Source: MPNO01 sp965200535 (lineage in GTDB: Bacteria; Pseudomonadota; Alphaproteobacteria; MPNO01). Taken from it: a stretch of 64,000 bases of DNA. Both the position numbers and the translations under genes were made by a program. Where the stretch lies: NCBI GenBank assembly GCA_965200535.1, contig CBDAUF010000001.1, positions 1,240,001-1,304,000 on the forward strand, read 5' to 3'. Position 1 is the first letter of the stretch. The number at the start of each line of letters is the position of its first letter. Under the pieces are notes generated by a model, which saw only the letters and a list, made by a program, of their open reading frames with translations, did no database searches and was not told the DNA's origin. Positions 10,039-19,500 of this stretch are shown here, one piece after another.

Positions 10039-10044
10039 CGCGGC

Positions 10045-11125
10045 GTGGCGCACGAGGGCGCCAGCGTGGCGGAGATCTTCCGCCGCGCCGGTCCCGCTCC
10101 CCGCGAGCGCATGGCCGGCCGCCTCGACACCGGCCGGCTCAAGGTCATGGGCGCCATCGAGGCGTGCCGCACCGCCACGTTCGGCGGCCACATCTACCGC
10201 TGCGATGGGTGCGGGCGCGAGCATCCGCTCTATAACTCCTGCCGCAACCGGCACTGCCCGTCCTGTCAAGGCCTCGCGGCGATCCGCTGGAGCGAGGCTC
10301 GCGCCACCGACATCCTGCCGGTGCCCTACTTCCACGTGGTCTTCACCCTGCCCGTGGAGATCGCCGTCATCGCCTTCTGCAACCGTGGGATCGTGTTCGA
10401 CATTCTGTTCCGCACGGTGGCCGAGACCCTGCGCACCATCGCCGCGGATCGCCGACACGGCGGCATCCGCATCGACGGCATCGCCGTCCTCCATACCTGG
10501 GACCAGAAGCTGCTCTTCCATCCCTATCTTCATGTCGTTGTGCCCAACGCCAGCTTCGATGTCGGCGGCGGCGGGTGGAAAACCGGAAGCAGCACCTTCC
10601 TCGCCCCCGTCAAGGTCCTCGCCAGCCTGTTCCGCCGCCGCTTCCTCGAAGAGCTCGCTCGCGCCCACGGCAAGGGCGAGATCGCCTTCCACGGCGACAT
10701 CGCCCGTCACGCCAATCTCGAGGCGTTCCATGCCGTCCTCGCCGCCGCCCGCTGCAAGGACTGGGTGGTCCGCGAAACGGCCCTTCCGGGGGCCAGAGCA
10801 GGTCTTCCGATACCTCTCCCGCTACACCCACAGGATCGCCATCTCGGACAGCCGCATCACAGCCTTCAACGGCCAGACCATCTCATTCAGATACCGAAAG
10901 CCTGGGAAACCGGGACAGCGCAAGCCACGTTACGCCACCGCCACCGCCGACGCCGACGAGTTCATCCGGCGCTTCCTGCTGCACGTCCTCCCGGACAGTC
11001 TCCACCGCATCCGCCACTTCGGCATCCTCGCCAACGGCTGCCGCGCCAGGACGCTGGAAAGCGCCTGCGAGGCGCTTGGCGACGCTGGATGCGCCCTCGC
11101 CGTTCACAGCGCCGTCGAAGACTAG
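10045..11125 (+). pseudogene. IS91-family transposase, frameshifted and active-site damaged
   Basis: The N-terminus has the IS91 zinc-ribbon pattern (CDGCG...CRNRHCPSCQ). The frame used from GTG 10045 runs to about 10770, after which the homology (AKRPF-x-GPEQVFRYLSRYTHR, containing the candidate catalytic tyrosines) continues in another frame to the stop at 11125, so there is a frameshift in the GGGTGGTCCGCG region. The HUH metal site, expected as HPHLH, reads HPYLH: the first His of the pair is Tyr. With both lesions this replicative transposase should be inactive. The tyrosine-recombinase tail just upstream belongs to the same element. Confidence 0.8.
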
Positions 11126-11321
11126 ACGGGAAAGACGATCACGACGCCGGCACCGCCCCGCCGGCGACCTACCCTCACTGCGGCACAGTGCTGCGGCGGG
11201 TCAGCGAAATCCGCCGCCGACAGGCCTCTCACCCAACCTGGGCGCCACCCGGCGCGCAGCAAAACCAAACTCCGCAGCCATGATCAACCCTCCGGGATCA
11301 CCTTACCTACGGCGGCGTAGT

Positions 11322-11356
11322 CGCCCCCGCTCGCCCAGGACAAGCGCCCGCGCGAC
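11322..11356. repeat. 35-bp exact repeat shared with 24338-24372
   Basis: Thirty-five consecutive bases here are identical to 24338-24372, inside the signal-peptide region of the secreted-protein gene at 24265. Flanks on both sides differ. The match sits at the left edge of the IS110-like fragment, so it is probably a scrap of a related gene or target sequence captured at an element boundary. Confidence 0.75.
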
Positions 11357-11665
11357 TTGGCTCGGTCTTGTGCCGCGGCACACTGGCGCCGGAGGACAGG
11401 TTCGCCTGCTCGGCATCTCCACGCGCGGCGACAGGTATCTGCGCACCCTGCTGATCCACGGCGCCCGGAGTGTCCTCACCCATGCGAAGGCGCCGCCCGG
11501 GTGGGCGCTGCGCCTGGCCGAACGGCGGCCGGCCAACGTGGTCACGGTGGCGCTGGCCAACAAGACAGCGCGCACGATCTGGGCCCTGCTGGCGTATGAC
11601 CGGGCGTACCAGGCGGACTTCGTCAGCCGGCCGGCTCGACCGCGGCCGACGACCGAACGGAGAGA
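11345..11665 (+). pseudogene. IS110-family (IS116/IS110/IS902) transposase C-terminal fragment
   Basis: The translated fragment carries the C-terminal signature of IS110-type DEDD transposases: WLGLVPR, GGQ-x-RLLGIS-x-RGDRYLRTLLIHGAR, then ERRPANVVTVALANKTARTIWALL. The N-terminal RNase H-like half is missing and there is no start codon in the homologous part. The reading frame runs on to 11930, but composition after about 11680 no longer looks like protein. Confidence 0.75.
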
Positions 11666-11680
11666 CCCGACACAGGAGGT

Positions 11681-12425
11681 GGCCGCTGAAAGGTTGCGTA
11701 AGGCGCGACAAGGCGTGATGACAAACAGGTCGCACCGCGATCCGCCAAGCCTGGATGGCTCTCAGGGCGCGAAACCCGCGGGGGAAATGAGGCGCGGATC
11801 GGCAGATCCCATCAGGGCCAGCGGACGGAAAGCGCCGCACCGAAGGCCGGATACAAAGCTGCAATCTGCCTCACCGTTACACCGGTATCGCTCCTTGCGT
11901 CCCGCGAGGCGTCCATACAACCAGTCATGACCGGCCGGGACCGCCACCCCCGGCTGAGCGCCAGCGCTGTCGCCGCCGCAAATGGGTTTCGGGGCGGAGC
12001 CGCCGCCACTGCCCGACGAGAGGGAGAGCGAGATCGAGGATGATCCGGCTCTTCGCCCGGATATCCGGGAACCCGGTGCAGAGGCCGTTTCCAATCGAAA
12101 CGGATCCCCGCCCGCGGCGGACATATCGCTGGAGTTCCCCTGGTTGAGTGCCGGCAGGACACAGATAGACCGGACGGTATCGCCCGACGGAGATTCGCAA
12201 GGCCTGTCGACCGCCGCTGCGCCGGACGGCAAAGGTAAGCATCGTCCGTCTGGGCCGGTCGAAATCTCGGAAGCCCGGCCAGCAGGCCGGCCGACGAACC
12301 GAGACCACCTCAATCAACGGGGTCGACACGACGTCTCTGCCGCAATTTGCCCAGTACAAACGATATCTGGGTGCGACGAAGTCTGGACAGCATGACCAGC
12401 AACAAACGGCAGAAGGAAAACGTCC
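11681..12425. other. Decayed intergenic region
   Basis: About 745 bases between IS110 and DUF499 remnants. Several short frames exist on both strands but none shows recognisable domains, a credible ribosome-binding site or normal amino-acid composition. I see no gene here. Confidence 0.5.
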
Positions 12426-12710
12426 TCAGTTCTTTTCGAAGGCGTGAGTGTCCAACCGCAGGCTCGCGCTGTTTTCGGTGACCACCCGCTCGACATGCTC
12501 CGGCACGCCGTCTGGCACGTTTACCTCGATCTCGAGAGTGACTCGCACCTTCGAGCCCACCAAGCCGTCGAGGTGAGAGACCACCTCTTCCGCAATCCGA
12601 CTGGCTTCGGGACCAATGCGGGAGTGATTTAGCGTCGCCGTCGCATGGAACCTGCGCGGATCGACTCGCGCCAATTCCTCGCGCCGCGGAGGTTCGGGTG
12701 GTTGACCGGG
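12426..12710 (-). pseudogene. DUF499-type ATP-binding protein, C-terminal remnant
   Basis: Only the last about 95 residues survive. They match the distinctive end of DUF499 ATPases: R-x-RRFHA-x-x-x-L, then RI-x-EEVVSHLDGLVG, V-x-VTLEIE, PDGVPEHV and VTENSASL ending in HAFEKN. In intact loci the large DUF499 ATPase accompanies DUF1156-type DNA methylases and has been linked to anti-phage modification systems. Upstream on the minus strand the sequence passes into unrelated IS66-like DNA, so the gene is truncated at its 5' side and cannot be functional. Confidence 0.6.
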
Positions 12711-12799
12711 CATCTCTTCACCCAAGTATCGGCACAAGGGCAACGCGGGCTGGACGCGTCTTGCCTGTGCTTCACCGTATAGCCGCCAAGACAACCGCC

Positions 12800-13345
12800 G
12801 TCCAATTGCACCCGCGAAGCGCCGCGCGCCCCGGAGAGGATGTCACGGAAGCGCATCGTGCGTCCGCGCCTGGCCTGCGGCGGCTGCGAGCGCTTCCATC
12901 AGGCGCCGTTGCCGCCATGGCCGATCGAGCGTGGCCGACCCGGCTCCGGTCTTCTGGCGCATGTTCCGGTCTCGACGTATTGCGGTCATCTGCCGCTCTA
13001 TCGCCAGTCCCGCATCTTCGCGCGCGAGGGGATCGGTCTCGACCGCTCGACGCTGGCCGGCTGGTCGGCAAGGCGACGGCGCTGCTGGAGCCCTTGGCCG
13101 ATGCCGTCGGCCGCCATGTGCCGGCCGGACAGGCCGGGTTCGCCGATGGCGCGCCATGGCGAACACGGTCAAGCTGCCGGCGCTGGGGACCGGCAAGACG
13201 GCGACCGGCCGGGTCTGGGCCTATGTGCGGGATGAGCGGCCGTGGAACGGTGAAGCGTCACCGGCGGCCTGGTACCGGTGGCCGTAAGGCGGCGCATCCG
13301 AAGGCGCATCCGGCGGGCTTTCCCGGCTGGATCGACGGCGTTCCG
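12800..13345 (+). pseudogene. IS66-family transposase (TnpC-like) remnant with several frameshifts
   Basis: Pieces of an IS66 TnpC transposase appear in order but in different frames: RPRLACGGCERF and PIERGRPGSGLLAHV, LPLYRQSRIFAREGI-x-LDRSTLAGW (frame of 12840), LVGKATALLEPLADAVGRH (frame of 12698), then TGRVWAYVRDERPWNGEASPAAWY (frame of 12931). At least three frame changes are needed and the C-terminal catalytic part is missing. Confidence 0.75.
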
Positions 13346-13388
13346 GCGAAGATGTATCTCGGCCTACAATCCGTACCTGAAAGCCTTG

Positions 13389-14450
13389 TCATTCGCTCAG
13401 ACGCCCGCCGATCTCGGGTGAGTCGGCCGCGTACCGATAGGCCTGGAAGCAGGCGTTACAGGGCGCATCAAAGATCGGGACGTCCAAGAAATAAGGGCTT
13501 ATGAATTCCCAAACCATGTCGCCCTCGCGGGTCACTTCGAAGAACCGGCCGGTGACAGCCTCATCTATGAGGGTGTTGCCATTGGGCAGGCGTTGCACGC
13601 TGCCCATAACGGGGCTGAAGAAGCACCAACTTTGAGGATCGCGGTAAAACCAGGCGATCTCCCCGGTTCGCGGGTCCAGCTCCATGGCGCGGGAGTGAAC
13701 CGGCTGGTAGAGATTGTTCATGCCGTTGGCGAAGAAGGTGATGTTCCCGTTCTCGAGCATTTCCGGATTGTGCTGGTGACCCCAGCTGCGGTCCCGCTGC
13801 TCCCAAATGATCTCCTTGGTGTCGCGATCGACGATCACCATGAGATCAAGATGACGGAAATTGAACAGGAAGTTGCCGTCGTTTGTCGGTGCGCAGGAGT
13901 TGGCGTGCGCCCATTCCTCTCGTTGGCAGTCTTCGCTAAGCGGATATTTGTCCAGGTCGACGTCGGCCAACCGCCATTCCCACACCAGGTTGCCGGAAGG
14001 CGTCACCTCACGGAACACATCGCCATAGATCTTGCCGTCCCGCTCCGTACCGGCGACGCCGCCTTGGACGCGGGAGGCTTCCTCATCGGAAAGCGCCTCC
14101 CATGCAATGTAGAGGGTGTTGCCGTTTTCAAGCCGACGAAGGTCGTGGTGCTGATCATGGTCGACATGCTCCCAGATGACATTGCCGTGCCAATCCAGCT
14201 CTAAGGTACGCCCGCCCTTCGCCGCCTTGAGGGGAGCGCCGTCATCGGTCGCGACCGAGCAAAGCAGGTTGCCGCCTGGGAGAAGATAAGCCTTCGACCC
14301 GAGCGCTCCCGGCAGGTCCCATTGGTGGACCGTTTCCCCGGCCATGTTGACCAGATAACAGCTCGGATGCCGGAACGGGGTGATCGTGGTGAAGCCAGAA
14401 TACGACCGGATTGGGTCGTGGTGCAGCAGCCCGGTTTGCTGAAAGCGCAT
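13389..14450 (-). CDS. Arylsulfotransferase (ASST)-family beta-propeller protein, copy 1
   Basis: The 353-residue product has the repeated blade pattern of the arylsulfotransferase-like family (ASST / PQQ-like propeller): successive G-N-x-W-E-W, L-E-N-G-N-T and L-P-N-G-N-T-L motifs. These proteins resemble PAPS-independent aryl sulfate sulfotransferases, but the substrate here is unknown. No clear signal peptide is seen, so a cytoplasmic location is likely. It ends in YRYAADSPEI, almost the same ending as the protein at 45033-46013 (RRYATDSPEI), which marks those two as close paralogues. It lies 22 bases downstream of the monooxygenase gene on the same strand, probably in one transcript. Confidence 0.85.
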   Translation of the reverse strand: MRFQQTGLLHHDPIRSYSGFTTITPFRHPSCYLVNMAGETVHQWDLPGALGSKAYLLPGGNLLCSVATDDGAPLKAAKGGRTLELDWHGNVIWEHVDHDQHHDLRRLENGNTLYIAWEALSDEEASRVQGGVAGTERDGKIYGDVFREVTPSGNLVWEWRLADVDLDKYPLSEDCQREEWAHANSCAPTNDGNFLFNFRHLDLMVIVDRDTKEIIWEQRDRSWGHQHNPEMLENGNITFFANGMNNLYQPVHSRAMELDPRTGEIAWFYRDPQSWCFFSPVMGSVQRLPNGNTLIDEAVTGRFFEVTREGDMVWEFISPYFLDVPIFDAPCNACFQAYRYAADSPEIGGRLSE

Positions 14451-14472
14451 GATGGTTTCCTGCGATCCCCTT

Positions 14473-15675
14473 TCAGATCATGGCGTTTTCAGGAAGATCG
14501 ACACCGAGAAATCTTCCGCCGAAGAGGTTTGCGACATGGTCGAAGTCATGGGCCGCATGGGTCGCCAATGACGTCACGTCGCGATGAAATCGCTGGATCG
14601 GTGACGCCATAAACGTTCCGCGCGAGCCCGCAACCACGGTCATCTCGTTGACGATCTCGGTGCACTTTCGAGCGACATGGACAATGACCATGCGCATCTC
14701 AGCCCTCTGTTCCCGGGTCAGACCTCCCTCTGCCACAACGGTGTTCCATACAAAGGCCAGCCGATCTTCCCAAAGTCCGATCGCCGCTTCGAGTTCCATG
14801 CGCAGCCGCGCCATCCTGACCCTCTGAGTGGTAAGATCCGCCTGCTTCTCTCCCGAATAGGCTCCGACTTTCGTCGAGAGAATTTCGCTGACCATTTCGA
14901 AGACGGTTTCTGCGGCGCCAATCATCGGCGCAACGCCGCCAAAGATCATGTAAGTGAAGAGCGGTATCTTCCACAACGGGCCGTTCATGTGTTTGAGTCC
15001 CTCTGCGGTCCCGTCGCGCATCGCCCCGGCCGGGACACTGCGGCAAGCGGGCACGAATACGTCCTCCAAAGTGACGTCGTGGCTGCCGGTGGCCTTCATG
15101 GCGGAGACGTGCCAGGTGTCGAGAATATTTACGTCCTCGACAGGTATGTAGAAGCGGCGCATATCGACTTTGCCTTCTTCCAACTTCACCGGTGCGCTCA
15201 GCAGCATCCAATCTCCGTGCAGAATGCCGGTAGCATAGCCCCAACGCCCGGACAGCCGATACCCGCCGTCTTCCGGAATGGCTTCGCCGCTCGGCATTAT
15301 CTGGCCGGGCGCCATCGTGTACCCTTTCCCGCTCCACACTTCGTCCTGAGCTTCTTTGGGAAAGAACCCGAACTGAAAATTATGAAAAATGAGAAATCCC
15401 ATACACCAGGCCGTCGATGTGCATCCTCGCCCCAGCACCCGAAAAATCTGCGGGATCACCGGATAGTCGACTTCCAGGCCGCCATAGGCCGACGGTACGA
15501 CGGCCTTAAAGGCGTCGATCCGTTTAAGGTCGTCAATGGTTTCCTCGGGGATTGCGCCGGCTTCCTCGGCCTCTCCCGCTCGCTCCAGCAAGGCGGGAAC
15601 CAGCTCCTGAAGATCCTCTAACAGCTTCTCCCCCGCATAATTTTTTCCCGTTGTCCCCAATTCCAGATAGGCCAT
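14473..15675 (-). CDS. Acyl-CoA-dehydrogenase-fold flavin monooxygenase (HpaB/HsaA/DszC type)
   Basis: The 400-residue product has the acyl-CoA dehydrogenase fold: helical N-terminus with AIPEETIDDLKR, a middle beta domain (GYRLSGRWGYATG, ATGSHDVTLEDVFVP) and a C-terminal helical domain ending near HAAHDFDHVANLFGG. The absence of the usual catalytic Glu context and the SG-x-WG-x-ATG motif fit the two-component flavin-dependent (group D) monooxygenases that hydroxylate aromatic or sulfur compounds using reduced FMN/FAD from a reductase. No reductase gene is adjacent. It precedes an arylsulfotransferase-like gene by 22 bases, so both may act on a sulfated or aromatic compound; that link is inference. 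Confidence 0.85.
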   Translation of the reverse strand: MAYLELGTTGKNYAGEKLLEDLQELVPALLERAGEAEEAGAIPEETIDDLKRIDAFKAVVPSAYGGLEVDYPVIPQIFRVLGRGCTSTAWCMGFLIFHNFQFGFFPKEAQDEVWSGKGYTMAPGQIMPSGEAIPEDGGYRLSGRWGYATGILHGDWMLLSAPVKLEEGKVDMRRFYIPVEDVNILDTWHVSAMKATGSHDVTLEDVFVPACRSVPAGAMRDGTAEGLKHMNGPLWKIPLFTYMIFGGVAPMIGAAETVFEMVSEILSTKVGAYSGEKQADLTTQRVRMARLRMELEAAIGLWEDRLAFVWNTVVAEGGLTREQRAEMRMVIVHVARKCTEIVNEMTVVAGSRGTFMASPIQRFHRDVTSLATHAAHDFDHVANLFGGRFLGVDLPENAMI

Positions 15676-16207
15676 CCTATCTCCCCTTGCGGCCGCGAAT
15701 GCTTCGACTGAGACGAAATAGGTAATCCGTCAAGTGCAAGAACTGCGCCTTAGGCAACATCTCGTCCAAGATATGCGGCGCGGAATGCGGGTTTCACGCT
15801 CGCCGTTTCGCGCGCGGGCGCATCCGGGTCGATTATTTCGATGCTGTCGAACCGGGCGGTGCGCGTCAGTGCAGACTTGCCGCCCCTATCTGGGCCGGCA
15901 ACAACAAACGGCGTCGGCATCCCGGGAAACGCCAGCGGGCTGACTCAAGCGGATTTTCGGTCGGATCGCTCAGGCACTTGGTCTCCATCCATGGTCCGCG
16001 CGGTATAGGCACCGTCAGACCGGACGTCATAAAGAGCCCCGCCGGCCTCAAGCGGTGCCGCGAGGTCCGCCTTAATCTGTTCGCGCCAGTCTTCCGGACG
16101 GCCCGGTATGTTCGGCGGCGACGGTGCTATTTCCCTCTGTCTGGACATGCATGCGACCGTACGGGGGATGTTGGCGATATACAATATGTCATCGGAACGC
16201 CCCGGTC
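15676..16207. other. Intergenic region with a doubtful minus-strand small ORF
   Basis: Upstream region of the monooxygenase transcript. A minus-strand frame (15945-16148 from an internal ATG) encodes about 67 residues with a plausible helical stretch (RPEDWREQIKADLAAPLEAGG). I cannot assign it and it may be a gene scrap. Nothing else is recognisable. Confidence 0.35.
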
Positions 16208-16420
16208 ATGGAGACACGCGCATCCGGAGTTGACCTTTCATCGCTCGCGCGGCCCCTGCGGGCGTTGATCGACCGCCAGCAAGCGGCTCTTGAGGCGCTG
16301 CACGCCGAGAACGCGGCCCTGAGCGACATCGCGACGGGAGTCAAGCTGCGCGACTGGGGGGTGCAATTCTGGGTCTCGCGCTCACTGGGCATCTTCGCCG
16401 ACCGCCGCCAGAAGAGCTGA
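16208..16420 (+). pseudogene. Probable IS66 transposase N-terminal scrap
   Basis: From ATG 16208 about 40 residues resemble the start of IS66 TnpC proteins: VDLSSLARPLRALIDRQQ followed by ALEALHAENAAL, a coiled-coil leader. The rest (about 30 residues to the stop at 16420) does not match the family, so only the beginning survives. It lies directly outside the IS3-family element. Confidence 0.5.
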
Positions 16421-16441
16421 ACCGCGCGTCCACAGACGTCT

Positions 16442-17276
16442 TGACCTGCCCCCAGCGACTGGTCCGTTTTGAATGTTAGTGCATTACGGGTTGTTCGGCC
16501 AAGCTGGGGGTTCGGCGGAGCGTAGCGGAGCCGGGCGGCCAGCTTGGCACGATGATCGTCTCCGGAGCCGGCGGCCGGTATCCCGGACTGCCATGTGGGC
16601 GGATCGCGTTGTAATGGCGCCGCCACGCTTCGATGAGACCCTGGGCTTCCTTCAGGGTGTAGACTATCTCGCCGTTGAGGAGCTCGTCGCGTAGCCGCGC
16701 ATCGAAGCTCTCGATATAGCCGTTCTCCCAGGGCGAGCCCGGCTCGATGAGGGCAGTGCGGGCGCCGACTGCAGCGATCCACCGTCTGACGGCCTCGGCA
16801 ACCAACTCCGGGCCGTTGTCGGAACGGATGTAGCCTGGGATGCCGCGCAGGATGAACAGGTCGGTCAGCACGTCGATGACCTCGGTCGAGGAGAGCTTGC
16901 GCCGGACACGGATCGCCAGGCTCTCGCGGGTGAACTCGTCCAGGACGTTGAGCATGCGGAAGGCCCTGCCGTCGTACGTCCGGTGATGCATGCCCGCCGG
17001 CGCGAAGGGCTTGGACGTTTCCCCCTGCGGCCCCCTTGAGGATCTGCTTGTCCAGCGTCAGATCGGAGACCGCACGGCGCAGCCGCTCGTTCTCCTTCTC
17101 AAGCTCCTTCAGACGGCGGAGCCGATCGCCGCCGCCATCGACATGCCCCGCCCGTGCAGGACTTCTGCCTGCCGCAGCAGGCTCACGATCTCTTCAGGCT
17201 TGTAACGCTTCCTTGCCATCGTCGGCCCTCCTCTCCCTATAACCTAACGGTGGACCAATTCGATTGGGGAGGATCA
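16442..17276 (-). mobile_element. IS3-family element, internally deleted, with both terminal inverted repeats
   Basis: The ends form imperfect inverted repeats: 16442-16465 (starts TGACCTGCCCC, ends TGGTCC) and 17252-17276 (reads TGATCCTCCCC...TTGGTCC on the minus strand). The element is only 835 bp where intact relatives are about 1.2 kb. OrfA starts at ATG 17219 (MARKRYKPEEIVSLLRQAEVL) but jumps after about 30 residues to the KENERLRRAVSDLTLDKQILK segment in another frame, and the first part of OrfB is gone. No clear target duplication is visible. A second, more truncated copy lies inverted at 21137-21456. Confidence 0.8.
16476..16991 (-). pseudogene. IS3-family OrfB (DDE integrase core), C-terminal part
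   Basis: The 171-residue frame carries most of the IS3 integrase core: NVLDEFTRE with the first Asp, SDNGPE with the second Asp, and ENGYIESFDARLRDELL with the catalytic Glu, then YNAIRPHGSPGYRPP. The N-terminal helix-turn-helix and early integrase part are deleted, so the transposase is probably dead although the DDE residues remain. Confidence 0.8.
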
Positions 17277-17429
17277 GCGCCCGCCAATCCTGCCAGTCGG
17301 ATGCAGGACGGCTTCGCGGGCAAGTTCAATGCCGCTCTTGGCCATGGGGGCGCACTCTCCTCGCCGGACGGAAGATGCGCAGCACGGCAAGGCGGCGGCT
17401 CCCGCGCAAACGGTTGGCGGGGCGTCCGG

Positions 17430-18227
17430 TCAGCCCGACTTCCGCCGCAGCGCTGCGAACGAGTTGGAGACGGCGAAGAACAGCACTGCAACCGTCACGA
17501 TGGTCGGCCCGGTGGGCGTGTCCCAGCGCCAGGAGCCGGCGAGACCGGCGACCACGGATGCGATGCCGACCAGGGCTGCGCCGGCCGCCATCCGCTCCGG
17601 CATGCGCGAGAACGGGCGGGCCGCCGCAGCGGGAATAATCAGCATGGCGGTAATCAGCAGCGCACCGACCACCTTGATCGAGACCGCGACCAGAACCGCA
17701 AGGGCCACCATCAGCACAAGCTGCTCGCGGTTCGGGTCGATGCCGCCGCCCCGCGCCAGTTCGGGGCTGAGCGTGGCGGTCAGCAGCGCCGACCATCGCC
17801 AGCCGATCAAGCCCAGCACAATCGCCGCTCCCCCCCAGATGACCGCCAGATCCATCCGGTCCACGGCCAGGAGCTCGCCGAACAGATAGGCGTCCATATC
17901 GATTGCGCGCCGGGAGACGAGGGACACGGCGACAAGGCCGATAGCAAGACCGGCATAGGCCGCCACGCCGAGCAGCGTATCCATCGCGAGGCCGCGCCCG
18001 GAAAGCGTCGAGACCGCAAGCGCCATCGCCACCGCGACGGCAAGAACGCCGATCACGGTCGAGATCGAAAAGGCCAGCGAGACGGCGACGCCCAGAATGG
18101 CCGCATGTGCCGTGGCGTCGCCGAAATAGGCGATCCGCCTCCAGACGACGAAGCAGCCGACCGGCCCCGCGGCAAGCGCGACACCGATACCGGCCAGGCC
18201 GGCACGCACCAGAAAGTCGTCTAGCAC
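17430..18227 (-). CDS. znuB: Zinc ABC transporter permease ZnuB
   Basis: The 265-residue product is an integral membrane permease of the metal-type ABC-3 family that moves Zn(II) into the cytoplasm with ZnuC and ZnuA. About eight hydrophobic segments are visible. Family motifs include VVWRRIAYFGDATAHAAILGV near residue 30 and VVGALLITAMLIIPAAAAR near 195. It overlaps the end of znuC by 7 bases, so the two are translationally coupled in a zur-znuC-znuB order on the minus strand. Confidence 0.93.
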   Translation of the reverse strand: MLDDFLVRAGLAGIGVALAAGPVGCFVVWRRIAYFGDATAHAAILGVAVSLAFSISTVIGVLAVAVAMALAVSTLSGRGLAMDTLLGVAAYAGLAIGLVAVSLVSRRAIDMDAYLFGELLAVDRMDLAVIWGGAAIVLGLIGWRWSALLTATLSPELARGGGIDPNREQLVLMVALAVLVAVSIKVVGALLITAMLIIPAAAARPFSRMPERMAAGAALVGIASVVAGLAGSWRWDTPTGPTIVTVAVLFFAVSNSFAALRRKSG

Positions 18228-18946
18228 CGGTTCGCCGGCGCCTTTCCGCCATCCGCCTCATAGCGGAAAAGCGCGAGCGCGCCTTCCTCCACCGCGCCGA
18301 ACAGCGCATGATATTCCGAGCTGGACGATACCTTGATGGGCGGCCCTTCCCACCAGACGATGCCGTTCAGCCCGATCACGCGGTCGGTCGCGCCCATCAC
18401 GACATGCAGGTCGTGGCTGACCATCAGCACCCCGCAGCCCAACCTGCCGCGCACCGTCTCGACAAGCCGGTAGAGCGCGGCGATACCCGGCTGATCCAGC
18501 CCCTGGGCCGGCTCGTCGAGCAGGAGCAGGTCGGGGGCGGCAAGCAGCGCCCGCGCCAGCAGCACGCGCTGGAACTGCCCGCCGGAGAGCGCCGTCATCT
18601 GCCGCCCGGCCAGGCCCGGCACGCCGGTTTCCTCCAGCACGCCGTGGATATTGCCGGCGTTCCGCCGGGCGCCGAGACGGAGAAATCTTGCGACCGTGAT
18701 CGGCAGGGTCGGGTCCAGATGAAGGCGCTGCGGCACATAGCCGACGCGCAGGCCGGGTGCGCGCTCAATAGAGCCGGACTCAGGCCGCACCGCGCCGACC
18801 AGCACGCGGAGCAGCGTGCTTTTGCCCGACCCGTTGGGCCCCACCACTGTTACGATCTCGCCCCGCTCGACCGCAAGGTCGATGTCGTGAAGCACCAGAC
18901 GCCCGGACAGCCGGACCGTGAGACCGTGTGTTGCAATCAGTTGCAC
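18221..18946 (-). CDS. znuC: Zinc ABC transporter ATP-binding protein ZnuC
   Basis: This is the cytoplasmic ATPase of zinc import. Walker A is GPNGSGKS, the signature loop ALSGGQFQRVLLARALL and Walker B LLLLDEPAQGLDQPG, followed by the switch His in VSHDLHVV. I place the start at GTG 18946 (VQLIATHGLTV), where family homology begins; it overlaps the zur stop by 10 bases. A longer reading frame upstream is shadow sequence within zur. At 241 residues the length is normal. Confidence 0.92.
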   Translation of the reverse strand: MQLIATHGLTVRLSGRLVLHDIDLAVERGEIVTVVGPNGSGKSTLLRVLVGAVRPESGSIERAPGLRVGYVPQRLHLDPTLPITVARFLRLGARRNAGNIHGVLEETGVPGLAGRQMTALSGGQFQRVLLARALLAAPDLLLLDEPAQGLDQPGIAALYRLVETVRGRLGCGVLMVSHDLHVVMGATDRVIGLNGIVWWEGPPIKVSSSSEYHALFGAVEEGALALFRYEADGGKAPANRC

Positions 18947-19448
18947 GGCGCGTCGGCTCCCGGGTCGCATTCGTGGCAGAGCCCCTCCACTTCCATCACC
19001 GAACGCTCGATGCGGAAACCGAGCGCTTGCGCGTCCTGCGCAAGCGGTTGCGGCGCCGGCGGTCCGCAGATTTCGGCGACCGAACGGCAATCGCGGCAAA
19101 TCAGGAAAGCCGGCTCATGCGCCTCGTCCGGATACATGCAGGCGATAAAGGCATTCAGCCGCTCGACCTTGTGGACGAAACCCTGACCGATGAGGAAGTC
19201 GAACGCCCGACAGGCCGCTGGCGGCTGGGAGCCGAACCCGTCCGCATCGAGACGCTTCAGCAGATTATATGCCGGCATGGCGGCGTGGTTCTCCAGCAGA
19301 ATCTTCAGGGCACGGCGGCGCGGTTCTCCCGCAGAATCTTCAGGGCATGGCGGCGGACCGGGGTGAAGTTGACCTTGTCCTCCGAGGCGCGGCGGTCCGC
19401 CTCGTCGAGCACCCGGCGGATGCAATCTTCGTGGTCATGGGGACGCAT
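18937..19448 (-). pseudogene. zur: Zinc-uptake regulator Zur (Fur family), frameshifted by a 35-bp tandem duplication
   Basis: From ATG 19448 the product begins MRPHDHEDCIRRVLDEADRR and enters the Fur-family winged helix (FTPVRRHALKILRENRAAVP), then meets a stop at 19305. The homology resumes one frame over: RRRALKILLENHAAMPAYNLLKRLDADG, CRAFDFL, the metal-site CRDCRSVAEICG and a terminal CHECDPG. The cause is visible: a 35-bp segment (19279-19313) is tandemly repeated at 19314-19348, duplicating the RRxALKIL-x-EN-x-A segment and shifting the frame. Zur normally represses zinc-uptake genes when zinc is sufficient, so the znu genes may be constitutively expressed. The overlap with znuC and divergence from znuA are the usual arrangement. 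Confidence 0.85.
19279..19348. repeat. 35-bp tandem duplication inside zur
   Basis: Two adjacent 35-base copies (19279-19313 and 19314-19348) differ at three positions. Because 35 is not a multiple of three it shifts the zur frame. The three differences mean the duplication is not brand new, or that each copy came from a slightly different allele. Confidence 0.9.
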
Positions 19449-19500
19449 TGCTTCCACCGACGCGGCCCTTTCCCTGCCTGTCCTGTTTGCCGAGTATTCC

